A DNA stretch of 64,000 nt. Source: JAIEPW01 sp964471915. Lineage in GTDB: Bacteria > Acidobacteriota > Terriglobia > Bryobacterales > Bryobacteraceae. The translations under genes were made by a program, and so were the position numbers. Under the pieces are notes generated by a model. The model made no database searches, was not told where the DNA came from, and saw only the letters and a list, made by a program, of their open reading frames with translations. The stretch is from contig CAYYID010000008.1 in assembly GCA_964471915.1 (NCBI GenBank), forward strand, positions 1 to 64,000, given 5' to 3'. Below, piece by piece: positions 1 to 7,138 of this stretch (the stretch's first letter is position 1; each line of letters opens with the position of its first letter).

Positions 1-35
1 CCACGCTGGTGGCTTGCGAGAGAAAAGGAGGTTCT

Positions 36-63
36 CTAGTACTATCTGTGGCTATAGTACTAG
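36..63. repeat. Perfect 10-bp inverted repeat (hairpin)
   Basis: CTAGTACTAT (36-45) and its exact reverse complement ATAGTACTAG (54-63) are separated by 8 bases. The surrounding 115 bases are AT-richer than the rest of the window. The repeat lies just downstream of the minus-strand HAD gene, so it could be a terminator stem or an operator. It has no T-tract on either side. Function unknown. Confidence 0.5.
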
Positions 64-115
64 TAAGTACCAGTTCTGTCTAGGCGAAGAAAAGGGAAAT
101 TTTTGCCAGAAAGTA

Positions 116-721
116 CTACCAGGTCACCCCACGACCCGCCAACTGCTCCCGCAGCCGCTCTTCGCCCTCGAAGACCTCGGCGTCGATGCCCGCCTTCCGC
201 GCCCCCTCGACGAAAACCGGCACGTCGTCGGTGAAGAAGCATTCCTCCGGCGCGCAGCCGGCGGCTTCGATGGCAGCCTGGTAGATCCGCCCCGACGGCT
301 TGGCCGCCCCGACCTCGTACGAAAGGACCCGGCGGTCGATGTGCCGCAGGATCGGGTAATGCTCCGCGATGTAGTCGAAGTGCAGACCATTGGTGTTCGA
401 CAGCAGCACCACGCGGTTGCGCGCGGCGAGCCGCTCCATCCACTCTTCGCTGACCAGGGTATGCGGCAGGAAGATGGCGCTCCACAGCTCGCGAAATTCT
501 TCAAGCGTGGCGGCGAAGCCGATCTCGCGGCAGAGCGCCGCGACGAATTCGTGGCTCTCCATCTGGCCGGTCTCGTAGCGCTTCACCAGATCGGTACGCC
601 CGATCCGTTTCGGAATCTCGGCGGCGGGCACGCCGCAGCGGGCCTCCAGGGCGCGGTAGCCGCGCGGGAAGTCGAGGGGGACGATCACGTTGCCCAGGTC
701 GAACAGTACGGCCTTGATCAT
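116..721 (-). CDS. HAD superfamily hydrolase (YihX-like phosphatase)
   Basis: This 201-residue protein has the haloacid dehalogenase signatures in order. FDLGNVIV near residue 5 is motif I with the nucleophile Asp. LLSNTN is motif II, the Lys of KPSGRIYQ is motif III, and FFTDDVPVF is the acidic motif IV. Length and motifs fit the HAD-IA group of small phosphomonoesterases that act on sugar phosphates or nucleotides; the substrate cannot be read from sequence. The ATG at 721 was chosen because family homology begins there (MIKAVLFDLGN); a longer upstream frame is arginine-rich and unlike the family. It diverges from rsgA across about 115 bases. Cytoplasmic. Confidence 0.85.
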   Translation of the reverse strand: MIKAVLFDLGNVIVPLDFPRGYRALEARCGVPAAEIPKRIGRTDLVKRYETGQMESHEFVAALCREIGFAATLEEFRELWSAIFLPHTLVSEEWMERLAARNRVVLLSNTNGLHFDYIAEHYPILRHIDRRVLSYEVGAAKPSGRIYQAAIEAAGCAPEECFFTDDVPVFVEGARKAGIDAEVFEGEERLREQLAGRGVTW

Positions 722-835
722 GTAAACTGAGATTTGCCTCTGCTGGATATTGTCTCCAACCTGTAAGCGGTAAGTCGCCCGCGCCGGCGCCCGGCGCGTT
801 CCCACTTGATGTGTGTCTCCGGAAGGAAACTCCGC

Positions 836-1858
836 ATGTCCCTGTACGCCTGGGGTTGGAGCGACTGGTTTGCGCAGGCCTGCGCCGCCGCGCCCGATCT
901 CGAACCCGCCCGTGTCTTATCCATCGAACGTGAACTCTATGCCGCCGCCACCGCGAGCGGCGAAACCGAAGCTGAACTCTCCGGCCGCCTGCGCTACACG
1001 GCGCTGACCGCCGAGGACCTGCCCGCCGTGGGCGACTGGGTGCTGCTGCGCGCCGGCCAGGTGATCGACGGCGTCCTGCCGCGCCGCACGCTGCTGGCGC
1101 GCAAGGATCCCGGCAGCCGCAGGGCGGCGCAAGTGCTGGCCGCGAACATCGACGTGCTCTGCATCACGGCGGGCCTCGACGGCGATTTCAATCTCCGGCG
1201 CCTGGAGCGCTACTACCTGCTGGCGCTCGACTCGGGCGCGCAGCCGGTGTTCCTGCTCAACAAAGCCGATGTGCATCCGGATCCGGCGGCGGCGGCGGAG
1301 GCGGTGCGCGCCATCGCGCCCGGCGCTCCGGTGCTGCTGCTCAGCGCGCTGCGGCAGCAGGGGCTGGAGCAACTGGATCCGTTCCTGCGGCCGGGGGTGA
1401 CGGCGGCGCTACTGGGGTCCTCCGGGGCGGGAAAATCGACGCTGGTGAACGCGCTGCTGGGCGCGCCGGTGCAACCGACCCTGGCGGTGCGGGAACACGA
1501 CTCGCGCGGGCGGCACACTACGACGCGCCGCCAGTTGTTTCCGTTGCCGAACGGCGCGCTGCTGCTCGACCAGCCGGGGATCCGCGAGTTGGGGTTGCTG
1601 GCGGGCGAGGACTCGCTCGGCCAGGCCTTCGCCGATATCGCGGAGTTGGCGCGCGGTTGCCGGTACGCGGATTGCGGGCACACGAACGAGCCCGGCTGTG
1701 CGGTACGCGACGCCGCGGCGCCGGAGCGGCTGGCGGCGTTCCGAAAGCTGCAGCGGGAACTCGCGTATCAGGCGCGGGAGTCGGATTACTTCCTGGCCCA
1801 GAAAGAGAAACGGAAGTGGAAGGCGATCCACAAGTCGATGCGGGATTTCTACAAATGA
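836..1858 (+). CDS. rsgA: Ribosome small subunit-dependent GTPase RsgA (YjeQ)
   Basis: RsgA is a circularly permuted GTPase that checks late maturation of the 30S subunit. The permuted G-motif order is visible: G4 LLNKAD, then G5-like LLLSAL, then the P-loop GSSGAGKST, then G3 DQPGIREL. The C-terminal zinc knuckle follows as CRYADCGHTNEPGC. An OB-fold-like N-terminal part (LPAVGDWVLL) comes first. The 340-residue length is normal. The ATG at 836 is preferred over upstream starts because GGAAGGA sits at 821-827, eight bases away. The stop overlaps an ATG in the four bases ATGA (1855-1858), which begins an open frame cut off by the IS element. Confidence 0.95.
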   Translation: MSLYAWGWSDWFAQACAAAPDLEPARVLSIERELYAAATASGETEAELSGRLRYTALTAEDLPAVGDWVLLRAGQVIDGVLPRRTLLARKDPGSRRAAQVLAANIDVLCITAGLDGDFNLRRLERYYLLALDSGAQPVFLLNKADVHPDPAAAAEAVRAIAPGAPVLLLSALRQQGLEQLDPFLRPGVTAALLGSSGAGKSTLVNALLGAPVQPTLAVREHDSRGRHTTTRRQLFPLPNGALLLDQPGIRELGLLAGEDSLGQAFADIAELARGCRYADCGHTNEPGCAVRDAAAPERLAAFRKLQRELAYQARESDYFLAQKEKRKWKAIHKSMRDFYK

Positions 1859-1909
1859 AGGGCGACGGCTCGATCCTGAGCTATGTCTCCAAACCGCTGG
1901 GGGGTTGGG
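1855..1909 (+). pseudogene. 5' remnant of a gene coupled to rsgA, cut off by the IS element
   Basis: An ATG at 1855 overlaps the rsgA stop as ATGA, the junction style of most operons in this window. It opens about 18 codons (MKGDGSILSYVSKPL...) before running into the left end of the IS256-type element, where the frame stops at 1932. This looks like the first residues of a truncated gene. The fragment is too short to identify, and a chance frame is possible. Confidence 0.35.
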
Positions 1910-1938
1910 GACAGTGTCCCGCGCATAGTTGAAGGTTG
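1910..1938 (+). repeat. Left terminal inverted repeat of the IS256-type element
   Basis: The 29 bases are the exact reverse complement of 3323-3351. Confidence 0.93.
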
Positions 1939-2009
1939 TACGGCGGTGGGCGGCCGGTTCGAATAGAATCGAGTCGCCAAACCAAATCCTCGAAAGGACA
2001 CCAACCGCC

Positions 2010-3302
2010 GTGAAGGAAAGATACCAGATCGCAAGGCGCCGGGGGCGCCGGAGTGAGGAAGCACTGGACCGGTTCACGCAAGCCGGCGGGCAGTTTCTGC
2101 TGCCGCTGGTGGGACTGGTGGAGCAAGCGCGGCTGGCCGTGGACGACGTGATCCACGAACTGGGGCGCAAGACCATCGAGACGATCCTGGAGCTGAGCGC
2201 GCAAGAGGTAGCCGGGCCGCGGGCGCCGGGCAAAGCCGGCGGCGAAGTCCGCTGGCATGGTTCGCAGCCGGGCCGGGTCAGGTTGCGCGACCGGCAGCTG
2301 CAGGTGACGCGGCCGCGGTTGCGGCGCAAGGGCGCGGGCGAAGAGAGAGTGCCGGCCTACGAAGCGTTGCGCGACAATCCCGCGACCGCGGAGGCGATGC
2401 TGGGCAAACTGCTGCGCGGCGTTTCCACGCGGGAGTACGCCGAGGTGCTGCCGCGGATGGCGGCCACGGTGGGCGTCTCGAAATCGGCGGTGAGCCGCCA
2501 GGCCATCGCGGGCAGCGAGCGGGAACTGCGCGAGTTGCAGGAGCGGCGCTGGGAGCAAGTGGACCTGCTGGTGATTTACGTGGACGGACAGCGCTGCGGC
2601 GAGCACCACATTCTCGCGGCCGTGGGCGTGGACCGGGAGGGGCGCAAGCACGTGTTGGGCCTGGAGCCGGGAGCCACCGAGAACGCCGCCGCGGCGAAGC
2701 GCCTGTTCACGCGGCTGCGCGATCACGGGCTGAACACCGAACAGAAGTATCTGTTCGTGATCGACGGCGCGAAAGCCTTGCGGGCGGCGATTCAGGAAGT
2801 GTTCGGCGGCGAGCAACCGATCCAGCGCTGCCGCAAGCACAAGGAGCGGAACGTGCTCGACGAGCTGCCGAAGGAGCAGCACCCCAACGCGCAAAGCCTG
2901 CTGCGCGCGGCCTGGAAGTCGCCCACCGCCGAAGAGGGTCAGAAGCGCCTCGAGCAGCTGGCGCGTTACCTCGAACGCGATTACGAGCAGGCGGCCAAAA
3001 GCTTGCGCGAGGGCGTTGCGGAGCTGTTCACCTTGCAGCGGCTCAACGTGCCGCCGTCGTTGTGGAAATGCCTGGCCACGACCAATCTGGTCGAGAGTCC
3101 GCAATCCGGCGTCCGCAAGCGCACGTTGAAGATCTCCCGCTGGCGCGATCAAGCCATGGCCGAGCGCTGGGCCGCCGCGGCCTGGCTGGTTACCGAACGG
3201 CACTTCCACAAACTCGATGGCCACCGCGACCTCTGGGCTTTGGCCAACCTCCTGGGCCGCAAGCCCGCTGCCAGCGCCACTTCGCAGGTCAGGGTGGCGT
3301 AA
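2010..3302 (+). CDS. IS256-family (mutator-type) DDE transposase
   Basis: The 430-residue protein is a mutator-type transposase. The catalytic triad can be placed: Asp in VIYVDGQR, Asp in LFVIDGAKALR, Glu in TTNLVES. Family sequences around it include GLEPGATEN and the zinc-ligand-like CRKHKERNVL. Length and order are normal and there is no frameshift, so the enzyme looks intact. The start is the GTG at 2010, after AAAGGA and beyond the left inverted repeat; longer frames would begin inside the repeat. It is the sole gene of the element at 1910-3351. Confidence 0.92.
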   Translation: MKERYQIARRRGRRSEEALDRFTQAGGQFLLPLVGLVEQARLAVDDVIHELGRKTIETILELSAQEVAGPRAPGKAGGEVRWHGSQPGRVRLRDRQLQVTRPRLRRKGAGEERVPAYEALRDNPATAEAMLGKLLRGVSTREYAEVLPRMAATVGVSKSAVSRQAIAGSERELRELQERRWEQVDLLVIYVDGQRCGEHHILAAVGVDREGRKHVLGLEPGATENAAAAKRLFTRLRDHGLNTEQKYLFVIDGAKALRAAIQEVFGGEQPIQRCRKHKERNVLDELPKEQHPNAQSLLRAAWKSPTAEEGQKRLEQLARYLERDYEQAAKSLREGVAELFTLQRLNVPPSLWKCLATTNLVESPQSGVRKRTLKISRWRDQAMAERWAAAAWLVTERHFHKLDGHRDLWALANLLGRKPAASATSQVRVA

Positions 3303-3322
3303 GATGTACTCGCCCGCCGTGC

Positions 3323-3351
3323 CAACCTTCAACTATGCGCGGGACACTGTC
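3323..3351 (-). repeat. Right terminal inverted repeat of the IS256-type element
   Basis: Exact reverse complement of 1910-1938. Confidence 0.93.
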
Positions 3352-3541
3352 GTGGCGGGCGGCGCGATCACGAGCGAGGAGTTTTACTTCTACGCTCCGT
3401 GGGGCGCGAAGCTGGCGGCGTACAAGCCGACGAAATCTCGCCACGAAGACGATTGTGTCGTCGAACAAGTATTTCGGTGGGAAGCTGATCAACCGCTCCC
3501 TCGAGACTTGCGGCGCACGACCGGTGCTTGCCGCTCGCTGA
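3352..3541 (+). pseudogene. Frameshifted relic of an RHS/YD-repeat protein
   Basis: Right of the IS, one frame reads EEFYFYAPWGAKLAAYKP and the frame one base over continues KTIVSSNKYFGGKLI before stopping at 3541. The FYFYAPWG and YFGGKLI segments resemble RHS-type polymorphic toxin proteins. The frame change around 3430-3440, the lack of a start, and the missing body on either side show a dead fragment. It shares nothing with the truncated frame left of the IS. The RHS assignment rests on pattern recognition alone. Confidence 0.55.
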
Positions 3542-3554
3542 CGCATCGCGGCCC
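3526..3554 (-). repeat. Dispersed 28-bp intergenic repeat, copy 1
   Basis: GCTTGCCGCTCGCTGACGCA begins a stretch that, read on the minus strand, matches 53211-53238 with one substitution and one extra base, and more loosely 46342-46369. It lies in the relic region between the IS and the glycosidase gene. Confidence 0.6.
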
Positions 3555-3570
3555 AGATATAGAGCCATGT

Positions 3571-5631
3571 CTACCGGCGGCGGAGCAGCACGGCGGCGCT
3601 GGACTCCAGCGTCAAGAAGCGCTCGGCCAGCAGGCGCACCTCGCCGGTAGCGGCCTCCCAGACTTCGAAACGGCCCGCGCCGAGATCGTAGGTTTTCGGC
3701 TTCGCGGTGTCGTTCCAGTAGAAGCGGAACTCGGAATCCGCCAGCCGCCAGCGCACGGGGGCGTCGTCGGCGGGCACCTCTTTCACGAACGTCCGCAGCT
3801 TGGGGAAGCGCGTCCGGATCTCCGCATCGCCGGACGCGAGCACCAGGGCCTCGTACTCCATGCCGGCCGGGGTGACGAGTTTGCCGCCGCGGACCCGGCT
3901 GGCGAGCAGGGTGGCGCGGTCCAGGTGATCGTAGTCGCGCGTGGCGAGGGGCGGCGGGGCGGAGCGGTTCGGGGCATGCAGCACGGGCCGGTAGTAGGCG
4001 TAGCGAACGAGCGGCCGGCCTTGTTGCGCGATCACCTGCAGGCGCGCGATGTACTGGTTCAGGCGGGGGACCTCGCTCCAGATCGGGGTGCGCGGGCTGA
4101 AGTGATCGGAGAACGACAGCGAGCCGCCGAAGGGATACCAGCCGGGGTCCGGGCGATCGCGGTACTCGTAGGGAAAGCCGTGGTACACGATCTGGTTGAC
4201 GCCGGACGCGAGCAGCGCGTGCGCATCCCGCTCCAGCGATTCACGGGTGGTCTGGTAGGCCTTGCCGGGGTGGACGAAGGCTTCGGCGGCGACGATGCGG
4301 TGATCGGCGAGGCGCGCTCCGGACGCGGCGAGCTTCAGGAAGTCGAGGTCGCCGCCGGCGTAGAGCTGTTCGGTTTCGGGGATGTCAGCGGCGGCGTAGG
4401 CCGCGAGCACGTTGGCGGGCGCGCCGTGCGCCTGGACGCGGGCGAGCAGTTTCTCGGCGCGCGCTTTCTCGCGGAAGGGGCGGAAGAAGCGCTCGAGCCA
4501 GAGGTCCGAGACGGTTTGGCGGTAGTCCTGGCGGACTTGCGCCGCGCCGTCTCCGTCATACTCGGGCGGGGAGTCGAACTCGCCGTAGGGCTCGGCCCAA
4601 CCGGGCTGGCGGAGGAAGGGGAGCCACGGGGTGAGATCGTAGCCGCGCATTTTGCGGAACTCGGCGAGGAAGCTGTCGCTCCAGGGGAGCTCGGCTTCGA
4701 CTTCGAGCGAGTCGCAGAAGACGGCGCGGATGGTGGATCCAAAGAACGCGGCGAGCGGCTGGCGCGCGGGCCCGAGGATCCGTTCCCAATGCGCGTCGAG
4801 GGCCGCGCGATCGAGATGGTCCATGACGAGCTGGGGTCCGGCGCCGGCGCCGCCGATGACGCGCAGCGCGGCGGGGCGCTGCTCGAAGAGGAAGATCTGC
4901 CAGGAGCCGGCCGGGACGTCCCAGACGACTTCGCCCGCGGGCGAGACGGGGAGGATGATGGCGGACTTGGGGTCCAGCAGGCCGGAGCGCTTGACGACGC
5001 GGCGCGGACCGAGGCGTTCGTCGCGGATCTCGATTTCGGCGGGCGAGCCGCGGAGGGCGACGGCGGCGATCACCTTTGTACGCGCGGCGAGCCGCGCGGA
5101 CCAGCCCTCGGGCAGCGCTTCGGAGACGCCGGACAGCCGGGCCAGGCGCATGCCGATGTGCGGCGGGGAGGGATCGGCGTTGGGGCGCTCGCGGAAGGCG
5201 GCGGGTCCGGTGACGTAGCGGGCGATGGTGCGGAGTTCGAGCGTGGTGCGTTCGGGTGTGATGGCGTCGCCGCCGCCGAAGGGCCAGCCGGAGCCGAGCG
5301 TGAGGTCCAGGAACAGGCCGCGCCGCCGGGCTTCTTCGGCCGCCGCGCGGACCTTGGTGTAGAAGGACGCCGTGGGGTAGTCGTCGACGGCGGCCGCGGC
5401 GTCGCGGGGCAGGCCGATGCGGAAGGCCTGGATCTCGGCGCCGCCGAAGCCGGCGGCGTCGAGGAGGGCGACTTCGTTGCGCAACTGCTCGGGGGTGACG
5501 TCGCCGCCGGGCCACCACCAGCGGACCAGCGGACGCCGGGCTTTCGGCGGGTTGCGGAACTCGGCGCGGATGGTGTCGAGCGATTGCGCGCCGGCCAGCG
5601 CGGCGAGCAGCAGGCTAGCGGCCAGCCGCAT
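3571..5631 (-). CDS. Secreted GH106-type glycoside hydrolase (alpha-L-rhamnosidase-like)
   Basis: A signal peptide (MRLAASLLLAALAGAQS) precedes a segment like the start of GH106 enzymes: FRNPP, RPLVRWWWPGG, then LDAAGFGGAEIQ. GH106 members remove terminal L-rhamnose from pectic and other plant polysaccharides in the periplasm or outside the cell. A fold continuing through LTLGSGWPFGG and GVNQIVYHGFPYEYRDRPD fits the catalytic barrel. At 686 residues it is shorter than the roughly 1000-residue typical members, lacking C-terminal accessory domains. Its ATG (5629-5631) lies inside the end of the upstream DUF3052-type gene (17-base overlap), implying co-translation. Substrate is inferred only. 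Confidence 0.75.
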   Translation of the reverse strand: MRLAASLLLAALAGAQSLDTIRAEFRNPPKARRPLVRWWWPGGDVTPEQLRNEVALLDAAGFGGAEIQAFRIGLPRDAAAAVDDYPTASFYTKVRAAAEEARRRGLFLDLTLGSGWPFGGGDAITPERTTLELRTIARYVTGPAAFRERPNADPSPPHIGMRLARLSGVSEALPEGWSARLAARTKVIAAVALRGSPAEIEIRDERLGPRRVVKRSGLLDPKSAIILPVSPAGEVVWDVPAGSWQIFLFEQRPAALRVIGGAGAGPQLVMDHLDRAALDAHWERILGPARQPLAAFFGSTIRAVFCDSLEVEAELPWSDSFLAEFRKMRGYDLTPWLPFLRQPGWAEPYGEFDSPPEYDGDGAAQVRQDYRQTVSDLWLERFFRPFREKARAEKLLARVQAHGAPANVLAAYAAADIPETEQLYAGGDLDFLKLAASGARLADHRIVAAEAFVHPGKAYQTTRESLERDAHALLASGVNQIVYHGFPYEYRDRPDPGWYPFGGSLSFSDHFSPRTPIWSEVPRLNQYIARLQVIAQQGRPLVRYAYYRPVLHAPNRSAPPPLATRDYDHLDRATLLASRVRGGKLVTPAGMEYEALVLASGDAEIRTRFPKLRTFVKEVPADDAPVRWRLADSEFRFYWNDTAKPKTYDLGAGRFEVWEAATGEVRLLAERFLTLESSAAVLLRRR

Positions 5632-6364
5632 AGCGCATTCCGGACCAGGTCTCGTTGAACGAGCAGACCTTGAATTCGTTGAGGCCCGCGGCTTTGGCGA
5701 GGCGGCGCACTACGGGTTGCGAGACGTCGCTGGAGCCGCCCTTGGGCCAGGCGATCCATAGGGTGGCCTTGCCCAGCCACTGCGCCACGGGATCGATGCC
5801 GCCCTCGAGTTCGGCGCGGTTGCCGACGAACCAGAGGATCAGGTCGCTTTCGCGGGTCACCTGGCGCGTGAACCTGACGCCGGGCGGCGGGTCGGGCACC
5901 TGGAATCCCGGCGGGGCCTGCAGCAGCGCGACGCGCATGCCCTCGCGGATGCCGAGCTTGTGGGCGAGCGGCGCGTCGGAGGCGATGACGGACTTGGGCA
6001 CCACGGGATCCCGGAGGGGTTCGCGCAGGGCCTTTTTCAGAGCGGCGCCGATGCCGGACCACTTGGTGTAGGTCGCGTCCGGCAACTGGCGGCGGAGCTT
6101 GGCGGCCTTGTCGAGGTCGCCTGCGATGAAGACCAGCGGCACGTGGCGCGTGGCTTTGAGGCTGCGCAGGCCGAGCGCGACTTCGCGGCCGTGCGAGGGC
6201 AGGCGCGTGAGGTCGATCACGAAGGCTTGCGGCGGCTTTTCGCGGACGCCGGCGAGGAACTCGGGTCCCGGGCCCATCTTCCAGGCCACTTTATAGCCCA
6301 GCTTCTCGATGCGCTGCGCGCGTTCGCGCGCCTCGTCTTCGTTCCAATGCACCAGGCGGATCAC
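5615..6364 (-). CDS. DUF3052-type protein with N-terminal receiver-like domain
   Basis: Two parts are visible in 249 residues. The N-terminal half (IRLVHWN...FVIDLTRLPSHG...VPLVFIAGD) has the alternating strand-helix pattern of a receiver or flavodoxin-like fold, without a clear phospho-acceptor context. The C-terminal half (LAHKLGIREGMRVALLQAPPGF ... ILWFV ... LWIAWPKGGSSDV) resembles DUF3052. Function is unknown. The GTG at 6364 is chosen because a TATACT hexamer ends 7 bases before it. The 3' end overlaps the glycosidase start by 17 bases, so the two are likely one transcription unit. Confidence 0.7.
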   Translation of the reverse strand: MIRLVHWNEDEARERAQRIEKLGYKVAWKMGPGPEFLAGVREKPPQAFVIDLTRLPSHGREVALGLRSLKATRHVPLVFIAGDLDKAAKLRRQLPDATYTKWSGIGAALKKALREPLRDPVVPKSVIASDAPLAHKLGIREGMRVALLQAPPGFQVPDPPPGVRFTRQVTRESDLILWFVGNRAELEGGIDPVAQWLGKATLWIAWPKGGSSDVSQPVVRRLAKAAGLNEFKVCSFNETWSGMRYAAGR

Positions 6365-6371
6365 GCGAGGT

Positions 6372-6377
6372 AGTATA
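6372..6377 (-). promoter_or_regulatory. -10 hexamer TATACT, 7 bases before the GTG at 6364
   Basis: The spacing puts the expected transcription start at or next to the start codon, i.e. a leaderless message. No clear -35 element is seen. Confidence 0.5.
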
Positions 6378-6495
6378 TCGCTCCGCGCAACGGCCCATTC
6401 TAGAGGGCGTTATCCACCGGATCAAATTTTTCGATTTCCCTGCGGCGGGCGTTTGCCCTTACACTGAACTCACTTCAGACATCCCAAAGTCACCA

Positions 6496-6526
6496 GACGG
6501 GAGAAGGCCACAAGCTTTCTCCCGTC
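6496..6526. repeat. Hairpin in the divergent region before 6552
   Basis: GACGGGAGAA (6496-6505) pairs with TTCTCCCGTC (6517-6526) across an 11-base loop. It sits in the 187-base region between two divergent genes (6364 and 6552), about 25 bases before the GTG of the latter. It could be an operator or a 5' leader hairpin. There is no T-tract typical of a terminator. Confidence 0.5.
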
Positions 6527-6551
6527 ACCCCTTTCTGCTAACCTGCCAGCG

Positions 6552-6989
6552 GTGACGCCCCTGCTGCTGTTTCTATGTGGCTGGCCGCCGCCCGTGCGGG
6601 ACCTGCCGCTGGAGCAGGCGCGGGGGGAGATTCGCGCCGGGCGGTTCGATATCCGGATCGAGGACACGCGGAGCGAGTTTGCGGGGTCCGGCGGGCCGAT
6701 CCTCCGCTACACCGTGGGTAGAGTGGCCTTCGAGGCCATGACCATCGGCGCCCGGGTTCTGACCGAACACGCCGGTTACCCGCAGTTCGAGATCTGGAGC
6801 AAAACCGGCGTTTCCAACCACATCCGGACCCTTTTCCGGTATGAGCGCGGACGCTACTGCGCCGTCCGGCACGAGGATCTGGAGCCGGCGGAAGGCAGCC
6901 GGGGCATCCGGATGCCCGGCGGCGCTTATCCCTGGCGGCTGGTCCGGACGCGGCCAGGCGACTGCGCTATCGCAAATCGGAATCGGTGA
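6552..6989 (+). CDS. Hypothetical small exported protein
   Basis: The 145-residue frame starts at GTG with a short hydrophobic segment (MTPLLLFLCGWPP) that could be a signal peptide. The rest is rich in Arg and Gly, with no motif I recognise (...IRIEDTRSEFAGSGGPILRY...). Its start may be bounded by the hairpin at 6496-6526. It runs in the same direction as glnA, 149 bases upstream of it. Coding potential is plausible but not certain. Confidence 0.5.
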   Translation: MTPLLLFLCGWPPPVRDLPLEQARGEIRAGRFDIRIEDTRSEFAGSGGPILRYTVGRVAFEAMTIGARVLTEHAGYPQFEIWSKTGVSNHIRTLFRYERGRYCAVRHEDLEPAEGSRGIRMPGGAYPWRLVRTRPGDCAIANRNR

Positions 6990-7138
6990 TATCCAAAATT
7001 TCGATTAGAGAGGCGCGCCCGGGGCCACTAGACTGGAGGGATAGTGCTCGACGCACAGGGCGGCGCGCGCCTCCCCCAGGATTTCCCGCGCCGGTGGAGT
7101 GACGGTCTGAAGATCTCGAGAAAGACACAGGAGAAGCG

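Larger units (their letters stand above)
1910..3351 (+). mobile_element. IS256-family insertion sequence with 29-bp perfect inverted ends
   Basis: The element is about 1442 bases. Its left end (1910-1938, beginning GACAGTGTCCCGCGCATAG) is repeated exactly in inverse orientation at 3323-3351. A further similarity (ACGGCGG) lies just inside both ends with a one-base offset. It encodes one transposase. The bases outside the ends (left GGGTTGGG, right GTGGCGGG) do not form the 8-9 bp direct repeat expected for this family, so the present junctions may result from deletion or recombination between IS copies. Confidence 0.9.

Noticed and set aside
1955..1970. GGTTCGAATAGAATC resembling a tRNA T-arm
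   Set aside because: No acceptor stem, D-arm or anticodon arm around it; it lies in the 5' part of the IS element.
1901..3360. Possible target duplication flanking the IS (GGGTTGGG / GTGGCGGG)
   Set aside because: Only five of eight positions agree in G-rich sequence; not convincing as a direct repeat.
3217..5658. Long plus-strand open frame antisense to the glycosidase gene
   Set aside because: It crosses the IS end and has no motif of its own beyond the RHS relic near its start; the minus strand encodes a clear GH106-type protein with signal peptide.
6410..6418. DnaA-box-like TTATCCACC
   Set aside because: A single imperfect box with no cluster, no AT-rich unwinding region, and no dnaA, dnaN or gidA nearby. 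Not an origin.
6990..7138. Sigma-54 promoter or glutamine riboswitch before glnA
   Set aside because: No GG-N10-GC element at -24/-12 spacing and no recognisable riboswitch core were seen in the 149-base leader.
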